A stretch of DNA of 64,000 bases, taken from positions 62,001 to 126,000 of the forward strand of contig JASPKZ010005710.1 in NCBI GenBank assembly GCA_030220185.1. Direction: 5' to 3'. The DNA is from Diploptera punctata (Eukaryota > Arthropoda > Insecta > Blattodea > Blaberidae). Of this stretch, positions 1 to 10,733 are shown piece after piece; the first letter of the stretch is position 1; every line of letters starts with the position of its first letter. The notes beneath the pieces are model-generated. The model did not search any database and was not told the DNA's origin. It was given only the letters and a program-made list of their open reading frames with translations. The translations under genes and the position numbers were made by a program.

Positions 1-1118
1 CTTACATGGGACTAAATCCAGACTATAGGAAGGATAAAGGACGTCACTCTGATTTTTGCAAGGTATTCAGCAACAACATTTGTGATATGTGACCTTGCAT
101 TATCATGGTGGAGCATTCAGCCTTTGCATGGGAATCACTGTTGAAGTTACGTATTAAAATGTTAAAATATTAAAATAAGTACCTCATATATCAGTCATCC
201 TCAACTAAAATGGATTTCTGTTTAAAAAACTTTGTCAAGTGATTAAAAACACGTAGGCCTCTCAGAAATTTGGTTTTTGTTTTGATTCTGTGCTATATTA
301 CTGAAACAGTTTGATAAATCTAAGGAGAAAATTAAATCCACAAAAAGAGAAAGAAAATAATGAATTTTGAAATTCCTGAAAAAAAAATTTGATTTGGAAG
401 TTCATCGGTCAGCCAACAGAAGGAGCAGAAATCAACCTACAGGATCACCAACCGATGATTCAACAGTTAGAAAGAACTGATAATGATGGTCTTCAAGAAA
501 TCTACCAAATATGAGATGAGTCGTGAGAAATCTAACTCCTAATACTTGATAATATCTCACATGAATAGATTGTGATTGAAAACTTTGATAATTTTCTTTC
601 AATGGCCTCTAATTTCAAGACTTTTTTACAAGTCATAAATATATGGTTTTGCTTCACTTTCAAAAAAAAAAGATTCAGGCTATTCTATGCCAGATATCAG
701 TCTATGAATGTAAACTAATACCTGGCATAGAATCCCTGAAATCCATACTCAAAATTATTAAGACCTAAAAAAATAAATTGGTTTCAGCAGATTTGAACCT
801 GTACATCTAAGATCCAAGAGAGGTAAGTAATGTTTTATATAATGATGATCTTTAACATCTCAATTCAAAGCTGGATTTGAGAAAGTTTACAAATTTTGTT
901 CAGAGACCTCTTATTTTAGGCTTTAGGTTCTGTAAGTGTCATAAATCTACAACAAAGGACCTAAGGTGGAAAAACTGCACTTAAACTAGCGTGAAATATT
1001 TTCAAAGTTCTAAAGAACAAGAGTGTGCATGCGCCAGAGTTTAAAGATCCAGCGATAACCCACAATCGAACCACATATCGATTATCATTCTCGATTACTA
1101 TCTGTCGCTATGAAATTT
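1..1118. other. AT-rich non-coding sequence with a small hairpin
   Basis: I see no gene and no recognisable transposon here. The clearest structure is an imperfect inverted repeat: arms of about 22 bases at 672-693 and 722-744 separated by 28 bases. Open frames are short and unremarkable. Confidence 0.5.
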
Positions 1119-1290
1119 GGTTGGTTGGTTGGTATCTAATGTCGAGCACTTGATAATAAAATCATTCGCTCTCTTGCACTCCAATATTTAGCAGAAAGGC
1201 TGGTCTCTTCTACAAAAGCTGGGCAACGGAGGAGATGGTTTCTTTCCATATCTTCATTTAAATTGCAAAAAGGGCATTTAGTTTATTTAT
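1119..1290 (+). repeat. Interspersed repeat fragment, unknown class
   Basis: It begins with a TTGG(T/A) run and shares diverged blocks with 55025-55245, including the words around the ctctccagtactttg-like and ccatatctt segments. Two copies in one window suggest a dispersed repeat; the class cannot be told. Confidence 0.4.
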
Positions 1291-1944
1291 TCCTTGAAGA
1301 AAGGTCCCCGTCCGGAGATCCGAATGGGGGACTATTTTACCTCCCTTCATGTTTGTACTGAAGTACAATAAACTAGTTGTAACCGTTTAGTAGTAGGCAC
1401 CACATGTGGTGGTTACGTCACCCATAGAGAAAAAGTAGTTATAGGAAGGGAGGACAAATGAACCCCTAGGCCTCGAATACTCTAATACCATCAGGGTCGA
1501 AAGAAACAAGAGGTCAGTCAAGGGAGACTGGATAGAAAAGTTGAAAGAGGGAATTGGTATGGGAAGAAGAAATAATACCAATTCGGTCAAAAAAAAAAAG
1601 AAACTCACCAAGCTGACCAGTGCTTATTGGTGAGTAGCCCTTCCCTTTCGTTCATCATGCATAAGCATGATTACTAACAGCTGCACCACGAGAAGGTGAG
1701 GGATTGGACACTAGGTTACTGTCCAGGTCGGTTCCTTTAAGCCTTCGAAATTTAAATGACCAATATTTGCAATAAATCCCCAGATCTATCTTAAAAATAT
1801 ATTAATATTAAAATCACTAAACGTTTATTAAAAATGGGTGTACGCTTAATTATCACTCCCTAATGCTGATCCAACCAGCGATAGAAAAATCATAGACTAA
1901 GTAATACACTATGTGGAGAAAATAGCAGTTAGCATCACAATATT
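1291..1944. other. Non-coding sequence, no gene seen
   Basis: There is no supported gene. A stretch near 1690-1710 (caccacgagaaggtgaggg) recurs near 54880, so part of this is probably an old repeat related to 54725-54935. Confidence 0.35.
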
Positions 1945-2208
1945 GTCTAACAGTGTCATAATATTGTGATTTGCGTATTTAAATAAATATTTCAAAATTG
2001 TCTAATAATGTTATAAAAATTGTTTGAAAAAGTTTAAAATATTAAATAATGTTGGTAAATACAGAAGAAGAGCTATGTCTAACAGTGTCATAATATTGTG
2101 ATTTGCATATTTAAATAAATATTTCAAAATTGTCTAATAATGTTATAAAAATTGTTTGAAAAAGTTTAAAATATTAAATAATGTTGGTAAATACAGAAGA
2201 AGAGCTAT
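1945..2208. repeat. Tandem duplication, two 132-bp units
   Basis: The unit starting gtctaacagtgtcataatat at 1945 is repeated from 2077 with almost no changes and ends in agaagagctat both times. The high identity implies a recent local duplication. It has no coding potential. Confidence 0.9.
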
Positions 2209-2234
2209 AGTTTAAAACAATATAACTGAAAAAT

Positions 2235-2395
2235 CAAGCGCTAGTAGAAGTGCAGTTGAGCCCACAAGGCTTTACTTCCCTCCTGAAGGAAGCCATACTC
2301 GAGATTTTTACACCCTGAAAAATCCATTGACCCTGACTGGATTTGAATTCGCAAACCTCAAAAACCGAGAGAAGTGTAGTAACTACTGGTCTAGA
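2235..2395 (-). mobile_element. SINE-F, old degraded copy
   Basis: On the minus strand it follows the SINE-F order: a tRNA-like head (gactagtggt-like), a T-arm-like box, then the body about ggagggactttaagcc. It is more diverged than the copies at 11538, 54035 and 59372. Confidence 0.6.
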
Positions 2396-3147
2396 TGGAA
2401 AATATGTGACTCTTGGATCCCAATGTAGACATATTAAAGATTCCAAGGCCAACCTAAAGTTAAAAATAGAAGCACTCAATGCAGATAACCGACTCATTTT
2501 TCATCATAAATTAATCTATAATTACTGACCCATAAGGTACTCCATTATCTCCACTATGAGGGGTAGATAACATCATTTTAACATTTCCTCTTTGACATTT
2601 ATACAGTCTTATGAGAAATTTATCTCATAATATTATAGTTTACAATGTCGTTGCGACAATGAGATAAGCACCATAAAACATTTTAATATACTATGTAGTC
2701 TATTGACTTTCTTCTGATTACGTACTCCATACTGATAGGCTTATAGTACAAACTGAATATATCAATTTTGTAGATGGCAGATGTTATTCTTATATAGTGC
2801 TTTTAACACAGTAGGCCCTACAGTTCAGCTATGAAGGTAACTTGATTTGAGGCAGTGAACTAAAATTGATAAATAAGCCAGGGATATACTTTGCATATCT
2901 TTTTGTTAGCATGTTAATTGTGTCTTTATGAAAAGGATAAATGGTTTCTAACTTATAAGAAAGCACAGATTAAAAAAAATAATTATATTAAATTTGACAG
3001 GGATTGAAGATCCAAATTTGCAGTAAACAAGCAGATGTTCTATCATGGATGGATGTTAATATTCAAGAGATGTGAAGTAAGTTTTATAGGATATGAAGAA
3101 AAAAATTAGACAAGTCATCACTGATATTTATAATGTTAATATTTGAA

Positions 3148-3216
3148 TAAGCGATATCTGGACTTGTGAAAAATAAAATGTTAAGCGATATCTGAACTTG
3201 TGAAAAATAAAATGTT
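3148..3216. repeat. Tandem duplication, two 34-bp units
   Basis: The unit starting taagcgatatctg occurs at 3148 and again at 3182 with one mismatch. Confidence 0.85.
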
Positions 3217-4142
3217 GCATTAATACCTCCAAGAGCGGCAGCAAAGTATGCTTTTATAAGGAAAAAAGTGATTTTTGTGTTTTCTATGTTTAAAACTGGT
3301 AAATAATTATTTAACGGTACTGATTAGTTTCTAAAATGTTATATATACATATAGCAAAAATGGTCTAAAAATTAAATATCTCTTTCAGTTATTAAATTAT
3401 CACTTATTGGTAGGTGTATCAGTATCTTTACTTACACATTTCTTAGAACTATTTCTTTAAATATAATGACAAAGCAAAGAATGAGGACCAAAAATGATAA
3501 CACATAATCTTGAATCATAACCTATGAAAAAAGGAAAAAACTAAAAATACGTTTTAGTGGTCTCCACCTTCTAATTTAAATTAACCTTAGCTAACCCAAC
3601 CCTAAAGTGTGATACCCCTAAGAAACAGCCAGCTTAGAATTCATCCAAATTGATTTTAAATACTAGTACATTTGCTCTTTTTCACATTAAAAATGTAATC
3701 CTAACCTATTTTTATCAACTTCTGTCATTTGGTCTCCAAGTTCATTTATTTCATATTAGAGGGGGGAAGTTACAGTATTTTGAAAACACCTTATAGTTCA
3801 TTTTACTCAGATTAGTGAACAAATATTAATTAAGCTTTATAATACTGTAGGTGCAATACATGCTCAGTATATGTTTACATCACGAATATATACTTATTGG
3901 TGTTAACTTTACCCTGATCTTTTTACTTTCTACAATTTGGATAACTTAAAAAAAAACACAACATATACCTGTCACTTGCATAGTCATCCAACACTGGTGG
4001 AGATAAATATGAGATAGATGGTCAGAACTTTTGATCTATGACTATAGTACTTTATTTGCATAACCAATTAACTATACAACTTACCATGACTGTATGTGTA
4101 TGAAGTCTCCATCTTTTATAAGTTTCGTGAACTATAACATCC

Positions 4143-4159
4143 CACTTCTTCCTGAACAG
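4143..4159 (+). promoter_or_regulatory. Candidate splice acceptor for the cotransporter exon
   Basis: A pyrimidine-rich tract followed by cctgaacag/t ends at 4159. If used, the exon starts at 4160 with 93 bases before the likely start codon. A second AG at 4188-4189 after gatttcttgggc is an alternative. Confidence 0.4.
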
Positions 4160-4252
4160 TCAAATGTGGTGTGGGATTTCTTGGGCAGTGATCGGAAAGC
4201 GCGAGGTTCAGTTGTCGTGAATGCGACACGAGGTACGGAAGGTTCATCGAAA

Positions 4253-4564
4253 ATGAACAGCAATACAGGGAAAGATCCTGAATTGGGAGATCAACATGAA
4301 CTTAAGAATCTTGATCAAAATCCTGGTCGTTTTCAAGTAGCTAAAGTTGACAATGAAACCAATGAGGAGGATGAAGAAACTGATAATTTTTCATCGACAA
4401 CTCCCAATCAGCAACATTCTTATGGATACGATTCCCGCCATAAAAGTTTGGTACAACTTACGAGGGAAGTCCCGCCGAGATTAGAGCATTATAGGCATCT
4501 TTCTGTCCAATATGAATATCGGCCTACTCTAGATGAACTTCACGAAGGCAACATTCCAGAAAAG
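4253..4564 (+). CDS. NKCC-type SLC12 cation-chloride cotransporter, N-terminal exon (partial)
   Basis: This exon encodes 104 residues of the cytoplasmic N-terminus of a plasma-membrane electroneutral Na-(K)-Cl cotransporter. Residues 26-29 read RFQV, a match to the RFx(V/I) docking motif for SPAK/OSR1 kinases. Residues 74-82 read PPRLEHYRH, which corresponds to the conserved VPRIDHYRH block of NKCC N-termini. Ser65 and Thr70 fall where NKCCs carry the activating phosphothreonines. The tail RPTLDELHE matches the RPSLAELHD block that follows. An acidic, Asn/Glu-rich linker lies between the motifs. I chose Met at 4253 because the motifs begin after it; the frame stays open upstream to 4094, so an upstream start or a spliced-in 5' end is possible. 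The exon stops at a phase-0 donor after codon AAG. No transmembrane exon was found in the rest of the window. A KCC-type member is less likely because of the RFQV and HYRH blocks. Confidence 0.82.
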
Positions 4565-4570
4565 GTAGGT
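4565..4570 (+). promoter_or_regulatory. Splice donor of the cotransporter exon
   Basis: AAG/GTAGGT matches the donor consensus and interrupts the frame between codons. Homology to cotransporters ends here and the frame reads into unrelated sequence to a stop at about 4607. Confidence 0.8.
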
Positions 4571-4906
4571 AATTTTAAGTATAAATGTTTGACAGCAAAT
4601 AATAAATAGAACATATATAAATTCCGAAAATACAATTAATATTTACGAAAAATACTATACATCTTCCGTTTATATATTTGATTTTTTTAAATGGAGAATC
4701 ATGAAATTAAAAAATAAATATTTTTCACATATTTTAAGAATTGTTAAGAGTTAAGTTCAATAACATTCTATGTTATGTGTATTGTGTTACTTGTTTTATT
4801 ACGTATATGTTTACATATGGTCTAAGTATATTATTATTATCTATCTATTGTTTAGATTAGTTTGTGCTGAGACAGTTGACAATAGAATGTACTCCGGACC
4901 GATTAA

Positions 4907-5124
4907 CCCCTAAATTCTTAATGTATCTTTTTGGATACATCAGTTGGTTTAATTAATTTATATTTAAATAAATCAGAAGAAAACGAACAAAAAGGAACCA
5001 CTTAAATATGTGTCTAATTATACAATATATCTAATAATAAGAGTTATACAAGATTCCGTTTTCACTGCGGTCCGCCACATTCAAATAACTGGCAGAAGAA
5101 ATTTGTGTTTTGCCAATTTAAGGG
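4907..5124 (+). mobile_element. PB-MITE, piggyBac-like MITE with TTAA target duplication
   Basis: The 218-bp element is bounded by TTAA at 4903-4906 and 5125-5128. Its ends are inverted: cccctaaattc on the left and aatttaaggg on the right. TTAA targets with CCC-starting termini are the piggyBac hallmark. It has no coding capacity. An inverted relative lies at 13094-13313, a nested one at 61714-62520 and a partial one at 7795-7905. Confidence 0.85.
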
Positions 5125-5407
5125 TTAACCGAATTGAGATTTCTTTTCTAGATTTTATTGAGACGTCAAAACAAAATTCTGATTTAAAATTTCATTACTA
5201 AGATCCATTTAATAATTAATATTATCAGTTGCATTTGCAGGCTTATATGTAAGATGCATGAATTCGCTCAAAAATAGAAATGTATTAATACTACTAGTAT
5301 TAAACCAAAGATCTATAGACATTTATGTCTCTGCAGAGAACCAATAATATATTGAAGATTTGGAATTAAAACTGAATTAAAAAGTAAGTTTAGGATAATA
5401 ATTACAT
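5125..5407. other. AT-rich non-coding sequence
   Basis: Nothing recognisable. It ends in the left target duplication of the next SINE. Confidence 0.4.
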
Positions 5408-5729
5408 CCTTCCATAGTAATTCTGTCCGAAGGCAGGTCCTTCACTACAATCATAGCATTTTTATGCTATGCTTGCAGCTTTACTAGCGAAATGTAGGTG
5501 TGGTAGCTTCCCGTTGGTTTCCACACCGGTGAAGGATGATGATGATAATGGTAAGGATGATGGCCATATGATTTCGGGGACCGTTTGGGCCTTAAAGTTT
5601 TCCTGACATTTGTCTTACAGGTGAGGAAAAACCCCGATAAAAACCTCACCCAGAAAAACTGCCCCGACCGGGATCGAACCCGGGCCCGCTGCATGACAAG
5701 GCAGCACGCTACCTCGAGACCACAGCGGT
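5408..5729 (-). mobile_element. SINE-A, full length, minus strand
   Basis: A 322-bp tRNA-derived SINE. Reading the minus strand, a tRNA-like head with B box (ggttcgatccc) is followed by a conserved body, a cat/atc trinucleotide run and a 3' end with ccttcgg..cagaatt. It is flanked by an exact 15-bp target duplication at 5393-5407 and 5730-5744, which fixes both ends. LINE machinery is expected to mobilise it. Confidence 0.93.
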
Positions 5730-6242
5730 GGATAATAATTACATTTAATATAATAATTTAACATCTTATGCACAATACAGCCTTATTTTATCTAACTTAT
5801 ATATAAAAAACACATGTTTTAATTGTCAGATTAGGAAAATAGAAAATGTAGGCTAAATTCAATGGATTTAAAACTGGCTCAGGCTGTAGCATTTGAGACT
5901 TGTATGGGAGGTCTGAAATTCAACCTGATTTTGTTTTCTATTTTTCCTAAATCAATTTAAAATGCTGGGTTGGAATTTCATTATCATGATTCATTCCATC
6001 ATACTTGCCACTTCATACCATTAAAAAAATAAATAAATAACATTTCACAAGAACACGTCATTATAAACAATACATACTGTGCATAGCTGTGAAGTAGCCT
6101 ATACTTGACACAATCAAAGATTCCAGACGCATTACAAGTTAGATGTTAAAGAATCTATAAAAGAAAATTAATTGGCAATGTAGGTCCTATAAGATACATT
6201 GATTTCATTTATGTAAAATTGTTCATTAGAAATAGATAAATT
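5730..6242. other. AT-rich sequence with a tRNA-like fragment
   Basis: At about 5876-5950 (+) the words ggctcaggctgtagcattt resemble a degraded tRNA-like head also seen at 28006 and 50335. Otherwise nothing is recognisable. Confidence 0.35.
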
Positions 6243-6494
6243 GCGGCTCCGTGGAGCAAGCGGCTAGGCGCTCACCGCTGGGGTCCCGAGATCGAGTCTC
6301 GGTGACACCATATGGATTTCATGGTGGACGAAACGGAGCCTGGGCAGGTTTTTCTCGGGGTTTTCTCCCGTTTCCCCTGTCATAATTTAATTCCATCATT
6401 TCTCTATACTCATCCATTTTGTTTCATTTATCTACCCTTGTGATGGTGCGTCAAGTGTGGTCGGCCCGACACCCTTGTCATTCACAGACCTATA
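6243..6494 (+). mobile_element. SINE-E
   Basis: A tRNA-like head (A-box-like ggagcaagcggctaggcgc, B-box-like gatcgagtctc) leads into a body with ggtttttctcggggttttctccc. A second copy lies at 12917-13090 with the same order. It runs into the following TA/TG microsatellite. Confidence 0.8.
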
Positions 6495-6495
6495 T

Positions 6496-6499
6496 ACAA

Positions 6500-6533
<34 letters not shown>

Positions 6534-6545
6534 ATGTATGTGTGT

Positions 6546-6609
<64 letters not shown>

Positions 6610-6614
6610 GTGTT
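6496..6614. repeat. (TA)n then (TG)n microsatellite
   Basis: A simple repeat. The reading frames through it are artefacts of low complexity. Confidence 0.95.
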
Positions 6615-6677
6615 ATAATTAACCCTTTTTGACATTGAGCAATGCAAGCTTAATATGACAAGATAAGAAAATAAATG

Positions 6678-6820
6678 CCTTCCTTTGGCCAGCAACCAAT
6701 CGAAGGGCTATTATTATGCTTTCAAGTCTTATACGAGAATTTCCCAGAAGGGAAAATTTTCTATAGGATCGTAACAGGCCTTGGCCTAATACTTGGAAGG
6801 AAGAAGAAGAAGAAGAAGAA
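6678..6820 (+). mobile_element. Short retroposon 3' end with (GAA)n tail
   Basis: About 140 bases end in an eight-unit GAA run. The sequence aagaaaataaatg occurs on the left at 6665-6677 and again, with two extra A, after the tail at about 6816-6832, as expected for a target duplication. It splits the tRNA-like cassette described for 6663-6929. Confidence 0.6.
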
Positions 6821-6832
6821 AAAAATAAATGT

Positions 6833-6905
6833 CTGGACGGGATTTGAACCCGGACGTCTGAGTTGATATCTCAGTGCGCTACCACTTACGCTACCAGGCG
6901 AATCC
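6833..6905 (-). tRNA. tRNA-like gene (anticodon ATC, Asp-like) in an inverted-repeat cassette
   Basis: On the minus strand a cloverleaf can be drawn. The acceptor is CTGGA..TCCAG. The anticodon stem is CTGAG/CTCAG around loop ATATCAA with U33 and anticodon ATC. The T stem is CGGG/CCCG. The D arm is irregular, so a pseudogene or SINE head is likely. It lies between inverted copies of ataagaaaataaatgt (6663-6677) and acatttatttttcttat (6913-6929). Confidence 0.5.
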
Positions 6906-6960
6906 AGAACAAACATTTATTTTTCTTATACATACTCTCTATTATTACCAGATGTAGCGG

Positions 6961-6962
<2 letters not shown>

Positions 6963-7000
<38 letters not shown>
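6963..7000. repeat. (TA)n microsatellite
   Basis: A simple dinucleotide run that appears to be the target of the following SINE-A, because TA repeats also follow its 3' end at about 7296-7310. Confidence 0.95.
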
Positions 7001-7003
7001 GGG

Positions 7004-7294
7004 GTCCACCGCTGTGGTCTCGAGGTAGCGTGCTGCCTTGTCACGCAGCGGGTCCGGGTTCGATCCCCAGTCGGGGCAGTTTTTCTGGGTGAGGTTTTTA
7101 TCGAGGTTTTCCTCACCTGTAAGACAAATGTCAGGAAAACTTTAAGGCCCAAAGGGTCCCCGAAATCATATGGCCATCATCACCATTATCATCAACATCA
7201 TCATCCTTCACCGGTGTGGAAAGCAACGGGAAGCTAGCACACCTACAATTCCCTAGTAAAGCTGCAAGCATAGCATGAAAATGCTATGACCCGA
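7004..7294 (+). mobile_element. SINE-A, plus strand, shortened 3' end
   Basis: The head ccgctgtggtctcgaggtag, B box and body agree with the copy at 5408. The last 40 or so bases (the cttcgggcagaatt end) are missing. TA repeats on both sides suggest insertion into the microsatellite. Confidence 0.9.
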
Positions 7295-7314
7295 CCTATA
7301 TATATATATGTTAT

Positions 7315-7765
7315 AATCAAGGATTAGACGTGCTGGTCAGTTCCGATCTCATGTTAGAATTGGTATGTCCATCTTTTACTTGGTCTTCCAACATTTCTTC
7401 GTCCTAGTGGTTTGTAATGAAAAATCTGTTTCGGAATTCTATTGTTATCCATTCTATTGATGTGGTCCATCCATTCATCTCTGTATTGTGTAATTCTATC
7501 TTATTAGTTTGAATATATTTAGTTCTCTTCGTATTTTTTTTTTCATTTCGTTTTTGATCTGTTATTTTATAGCCAGCCACACTCCTCAGAAACCTCATTT
7601 CTGACGTTTCTGTTCTTCGTTCCTGGTTTTTGGTTAAGACCCAATGTTTCGTTCCATATAGTAATGTTGGAACCTCCATTGTTTTATAACATTTTAAAAG
7701 TGTCTCCTTTCTAGTTCCTTTGAAACTTCGTTTTATGGTGCCACACATATCATTAAACACAAACG
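7315..7765 (-). pseudogene. RTE-like LINE, C-terminal fragment
   Basis: An open frame of 118 codons (7404-7760) encodes the post-RT region: LLKCYKTMEVPTLLYG, then the W-containing block and MRFLRSVAGYKITD. This is the usual C-terminus of RTE-type reverse transcriptases. The 5' RT core is absent, so it is a dead remnant. Confidence 0.75.
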
Positions 7766-7794
7766 TGCATACTTATATTTGTGTTTTAAATTAC

Positions 7795-7905
7795 GCAATA
7801 ATATACATAGTTTTACATTATTTTGTTTTCATTGCGGTCCGAAACATTTAAATAATTGACACGAGAAATTATTTCGCCAATTTAAATCAATCAAATACGA
7901 TGGTT
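7795..7905 (+). mobile_element. PB-MITE, partial
   Basis: It shares the inner block around cattgcggtccg and the right end gccaatttaa with 4907-5124, in the same orientation. The final aggg and TTAA are lost. Confidence 0.65.
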
Positions 7906-8170
7906 AACTGGGATTGCTGCCATTCGGAAACCAAATGATATTTTTCTCTGACCTTCCATTGATGCAGATCCAACTCTTTGGCAGTCATGATAGCCTGTAC
8001 ACTCCCATTTCAGGTCATTTTTTGCAGCTTTTCTTTTTTTCTGGGATCCATCCATAATATTTCTTTACAGTATTTGATCTGGCATTCTTATGACACGTCC
8101 ATACTACTGTAATATTTTACCTTGTATTACATTTATGATTCCTGGCTCCTGCAGTATTGCCACCATTTTC
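7906..8170 (-). pseudogene. RTE-like LINE remnant
   Basis: A minus-strand remnant with many frame breaks. Its word order (gaaaccaaatg, gggatccatccataa, ttgatctggcattctt) parallels the better copy at 39612-40125. Confidence 0.6.
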
Positions 8171-8699
8171 TTTGTTTTCTTATTTCCATTATTATCAATT
8201 AAGTATAAAATAATAGAAATGCACATAGTTTATTACCCAATCAGTGACGTGTTTACATAAACTTTTTTCTGAAAACTTCTAATACTTCTGCTAGTATTCC
8301 ATCCTAGTTTAACCTCTCACCTTATAGGTATGTTTACATACCCAACGCCACCCGAGGCTTACATTTGCATAGAGGGACTTTAAACTTTGGATCACACATG
8401 TACTTTTTTTTACCACAAAAAGGACGGAGAGCCCCGCTGAATGAGTGATCAGCTCAATTCAGGGTTTCCTCCGAGACAACACGAACATTTAAGACGAAAA
8501 ATACCATTAACTCACACACATTCTTAATAAGTATGACGAACATGATGATGATGGTTATGATACCAAAATATGTTCGGGACCATTAGGCCTTAAAATTCAT
8601 TTATATTTTACATGTGAAAAAAAAAACACGAAAAAATCGTGGAAACGTCTCCCAACTAGATAGCGACGCTATCTCCAAACCTTTCTGAATATTTTATGT
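8171..8699. other. Non-coding sequence, no gene seen
   Basis: It holds a possible very old SINE at about 8405-8560 and a small palindrome agatagcgacgctatct near 8661. Nothing firm can be said. Confidence 0.35.
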
Positions 8700-9058
8700 A
8701 CAAAATGTATTATTTTTTGATTGCGGATGAGCCCATGTAGGACTACGCAAAGTACTTAGAGGCGTTTCCTTTGAGCCCAAATTTCTTTCATTCCCTTTGC
8801 TATGTGCTTGTTTTCTATCATCTGTCCAAGTCGTTCCAGTTTTTTTCTTCGGTTTGTCCTCTTGGTCAACTTGCCACTTATTCACCTTAATTCTAAATAT
8901 ATCTCTGTTTGGGATATCTTCTTTAGTAATTCCTGCCAATTTTAAGTCCTTTTTGACTTCATCAATCAACTTCATAGTATCCACTGGAGCTTTACTTCTG
9001 TTTTCGTAAAATTTCATTATCTGTTTTGTAAGCCTATTTGAGTTCATTCGTTTAATAT
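8700..9058 (-). pseudogene. RTE-like LINE, last exon-like C-terminus
   Basis: A frame of about 115 codons ends in RTGTTWTDDRKQAHSKGN and PTWAHPQSKN. The lysine-rich KLIDEVKKDLKLAGIT..IPNRDIFRIKVNKW pattern is typical of the C-terminal tail of RTE-type LINEs. It abuts an ATT-repeat tail in the adjacent sequence. Confidence 0.65.
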
Positions 9059-9060
9059 AA

Positions 9061-9063
9061 AAT

Positions 9064-9103
<40 letters not shown>

Positions 9104-9105
9104 TA
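9061..9105. repeat. (ATT)n microsatellite
   Basis: Simple trinucleotide repeat, probably a LINE tail. Confidence 0.95.
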
Positions 9106-9129
9106 CTATTGTTACAAAGCATTTTATTA

Positions 9130-9515
9130 TATGAGTCCCAAACCTGGACAGTAAGTAGAAAAGAAGCCAACAAGCTGTTAGCAGTAGAAATGGATTTTTG
9201 GAGGCGATCGACAAGAATTTCAAGAAGGGATAAGGTCATAAACAGCACAATAAGGTAAATTATGCAAGTTGAAAAAAACATATTAGGAAAAATAGAAGAA
9301 AAGCGTTTGAAATGGTATGGACACCTCATAAGAATGGAAGAAGAGAGAAAACCAAAGAAGATCCTTAATTGGAAAGTTAATGGAAGAAGTGGAAGAGGCA
9401 GGCCTAGAGAACGATGGATGGATGGAGTGAAGGGAAGTATGGAAGCTAGAGATTTGAGGGAAGAAGACGCTTTATACAGGAACCTCTGGCCACAAATCAC
9501 TTTGGGTTGAAGGAG
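9130..9515 (+). pseudogene. RTE-like LINE, C-terminal fragment
   Basis: The frame reads SQTWTVSRKEANKLLAVEMD, a stop, then 82 codons with RLKWYGHLIRMEEERKPKKI and GRSGRGRPRERWMDGVKG. The W.GH..RM and GRGRPR..W blocks are diagnostic of this LINE region. An ATT tail follows at 9552. Confidence 0.8.
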
Positions 9516-9549
9516 AAACACTGTATTGTAAAATATTCCTAACAAAAAC

Positions 9550-9551
<2 letters not shown>

Positions 9552-9607
<56 letters not shown>
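9552..9607. repeat. (ATT)n microsatellite, LINE tail
   Basis: A simple repeat immediately 3' of the LINE fragment at 9130-9515. Confidence 0.95.
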
Positions 9608-9659
9608 GTTGTTGTTGTTATCAGCACAGTCGAAATTGTATATTTTTGAAACAATAAAT

Positions 9660-10390
9660 TTATTTATATACTAGCTTCAAATTCTTCGAGAATATTTTTA
9701 TCAAATATACATATATTTTATTTGGCATAGAATTTCTATTAGGTTTGCTGAGGTCAAATTGCTTAAAATTGATTTTTTTACATTGCTGGAGTAAGGACGA
9801 TTACATTTAAAATATTTAAAAGAAAACATTTAAAATATTAACAAAATGCACTTTACACCACATAAACTGAAAGGAAACCTGAATTAATCTTAAAAACTAC
9901 TCTTTTTTTTACTGGGAAATAAATAGAACTGCAACAAAAAGCAGTCGGCGTCAATATTAATTGAATGGAAAATAAAGTAGAAGCTAATTGCGCAACTTTT
10001 TTATTTTTGCGACATTCATAAATCGAACAATCCGTGCATCAAATATCGGAAATTTTCTGTACAAAAATATTTAGACTGTGAAATGCACTCTGTTGTAAAG
10101 TAAGCACACTGAGATTCTTAATTTAAACAGGAACAGGCTGTGTAAATTGTTAAAAGCTGTTTAAAACCACCTACACACTAGCAGAGTACGTTTCAAAACA
10201 AGGTATAGTTGTTGTAATATATTAACTTGTCTTTAAGCTTACGTTGGTGTTTTGGCTAGTATGATATCCACACTTAAACACGTGTCAATGTTTATAAGAG
10301 AGGTTTTAAGTCTGTGCGCCACGATGTCTTCATAGTTCGCATTTTCGTTCCGGAATTCACAATTGAAGCGTTTAGAAGCAAATGGGGTTA
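9660..10390. other. AT-rich non-coding sequence
   Basis: No gene or known repeat is visible. Confidence 0.4.
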
Positions 10391-10600
10391 AGTGTCCGTC
10401 GCCGTGGCGTAGTCGGTAGAGTCCTTACCTTCCACTCCGGCGGCCAGGGTTCGATTCCCGGCGGGGTAGGGGATTTTTAATCTCCACTTTGGGTCTGAGT
10501 GTTTGTGTATTCTCCTTGTGTTTATGTGTAAGAATAACAAAAAGGTATAAAACAAGAAGGAAAACAGTGGAAACAAAAAAAGAGGGGAAAAAGTTATTAT
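10391..10600 (+). mobile_element. SINE-D
   Basis: The tRNA-like head gtcgccgtggcgtagtcggt with B box ggttcgattcc is followed by a body starting ggggatttttaatctccac. The minus-strand copy at 29555-29795 shares head and body, so this is a family. Confidence 0.85.
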
Positions 10601-10733
10601 TTTACAAAAAATGAGTTTGGTGCGTAATTACATTCTTGAAGCATAATTCTATTTAGTGGCAAAGGGATATTGGTGTTTGCGTTAGGAATAGATAAAAAAT
10701 ATATAATTTTCAATTTCATATGATTTCTTATTT

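Larger units (their letters stand above)
2396..4159. other. AT-rich non-coding sequence, possible 5' flank or intron
   Basis: There is no supported gene. It holds the 34-bp duplication listed separately. As it lies just upstream of the cotransporter exon, it is probably an upstream intron or flank; I cannot identify a promoter. Confidence 0.4.

Noticed and set aside
1945..2208. Satellite DNA
   Set aside because: There are only two units, so a local duplication is the simpler reading.
4094..4252. Upstream Met at 4094 as the cotransporter start
   Set aside because: The first 22 codons look like intron plus a splice acceptor (pyrimidine tract and cag at 4159); family motifs begin only after Met at 4253.
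8694..9654. 283-codon and 60-codon frames across ATT repeats
   Set aside because: They join a LINE C-terminus on one strand with low-complexity poly-Asn or poly-Ile translations of microsatellites.
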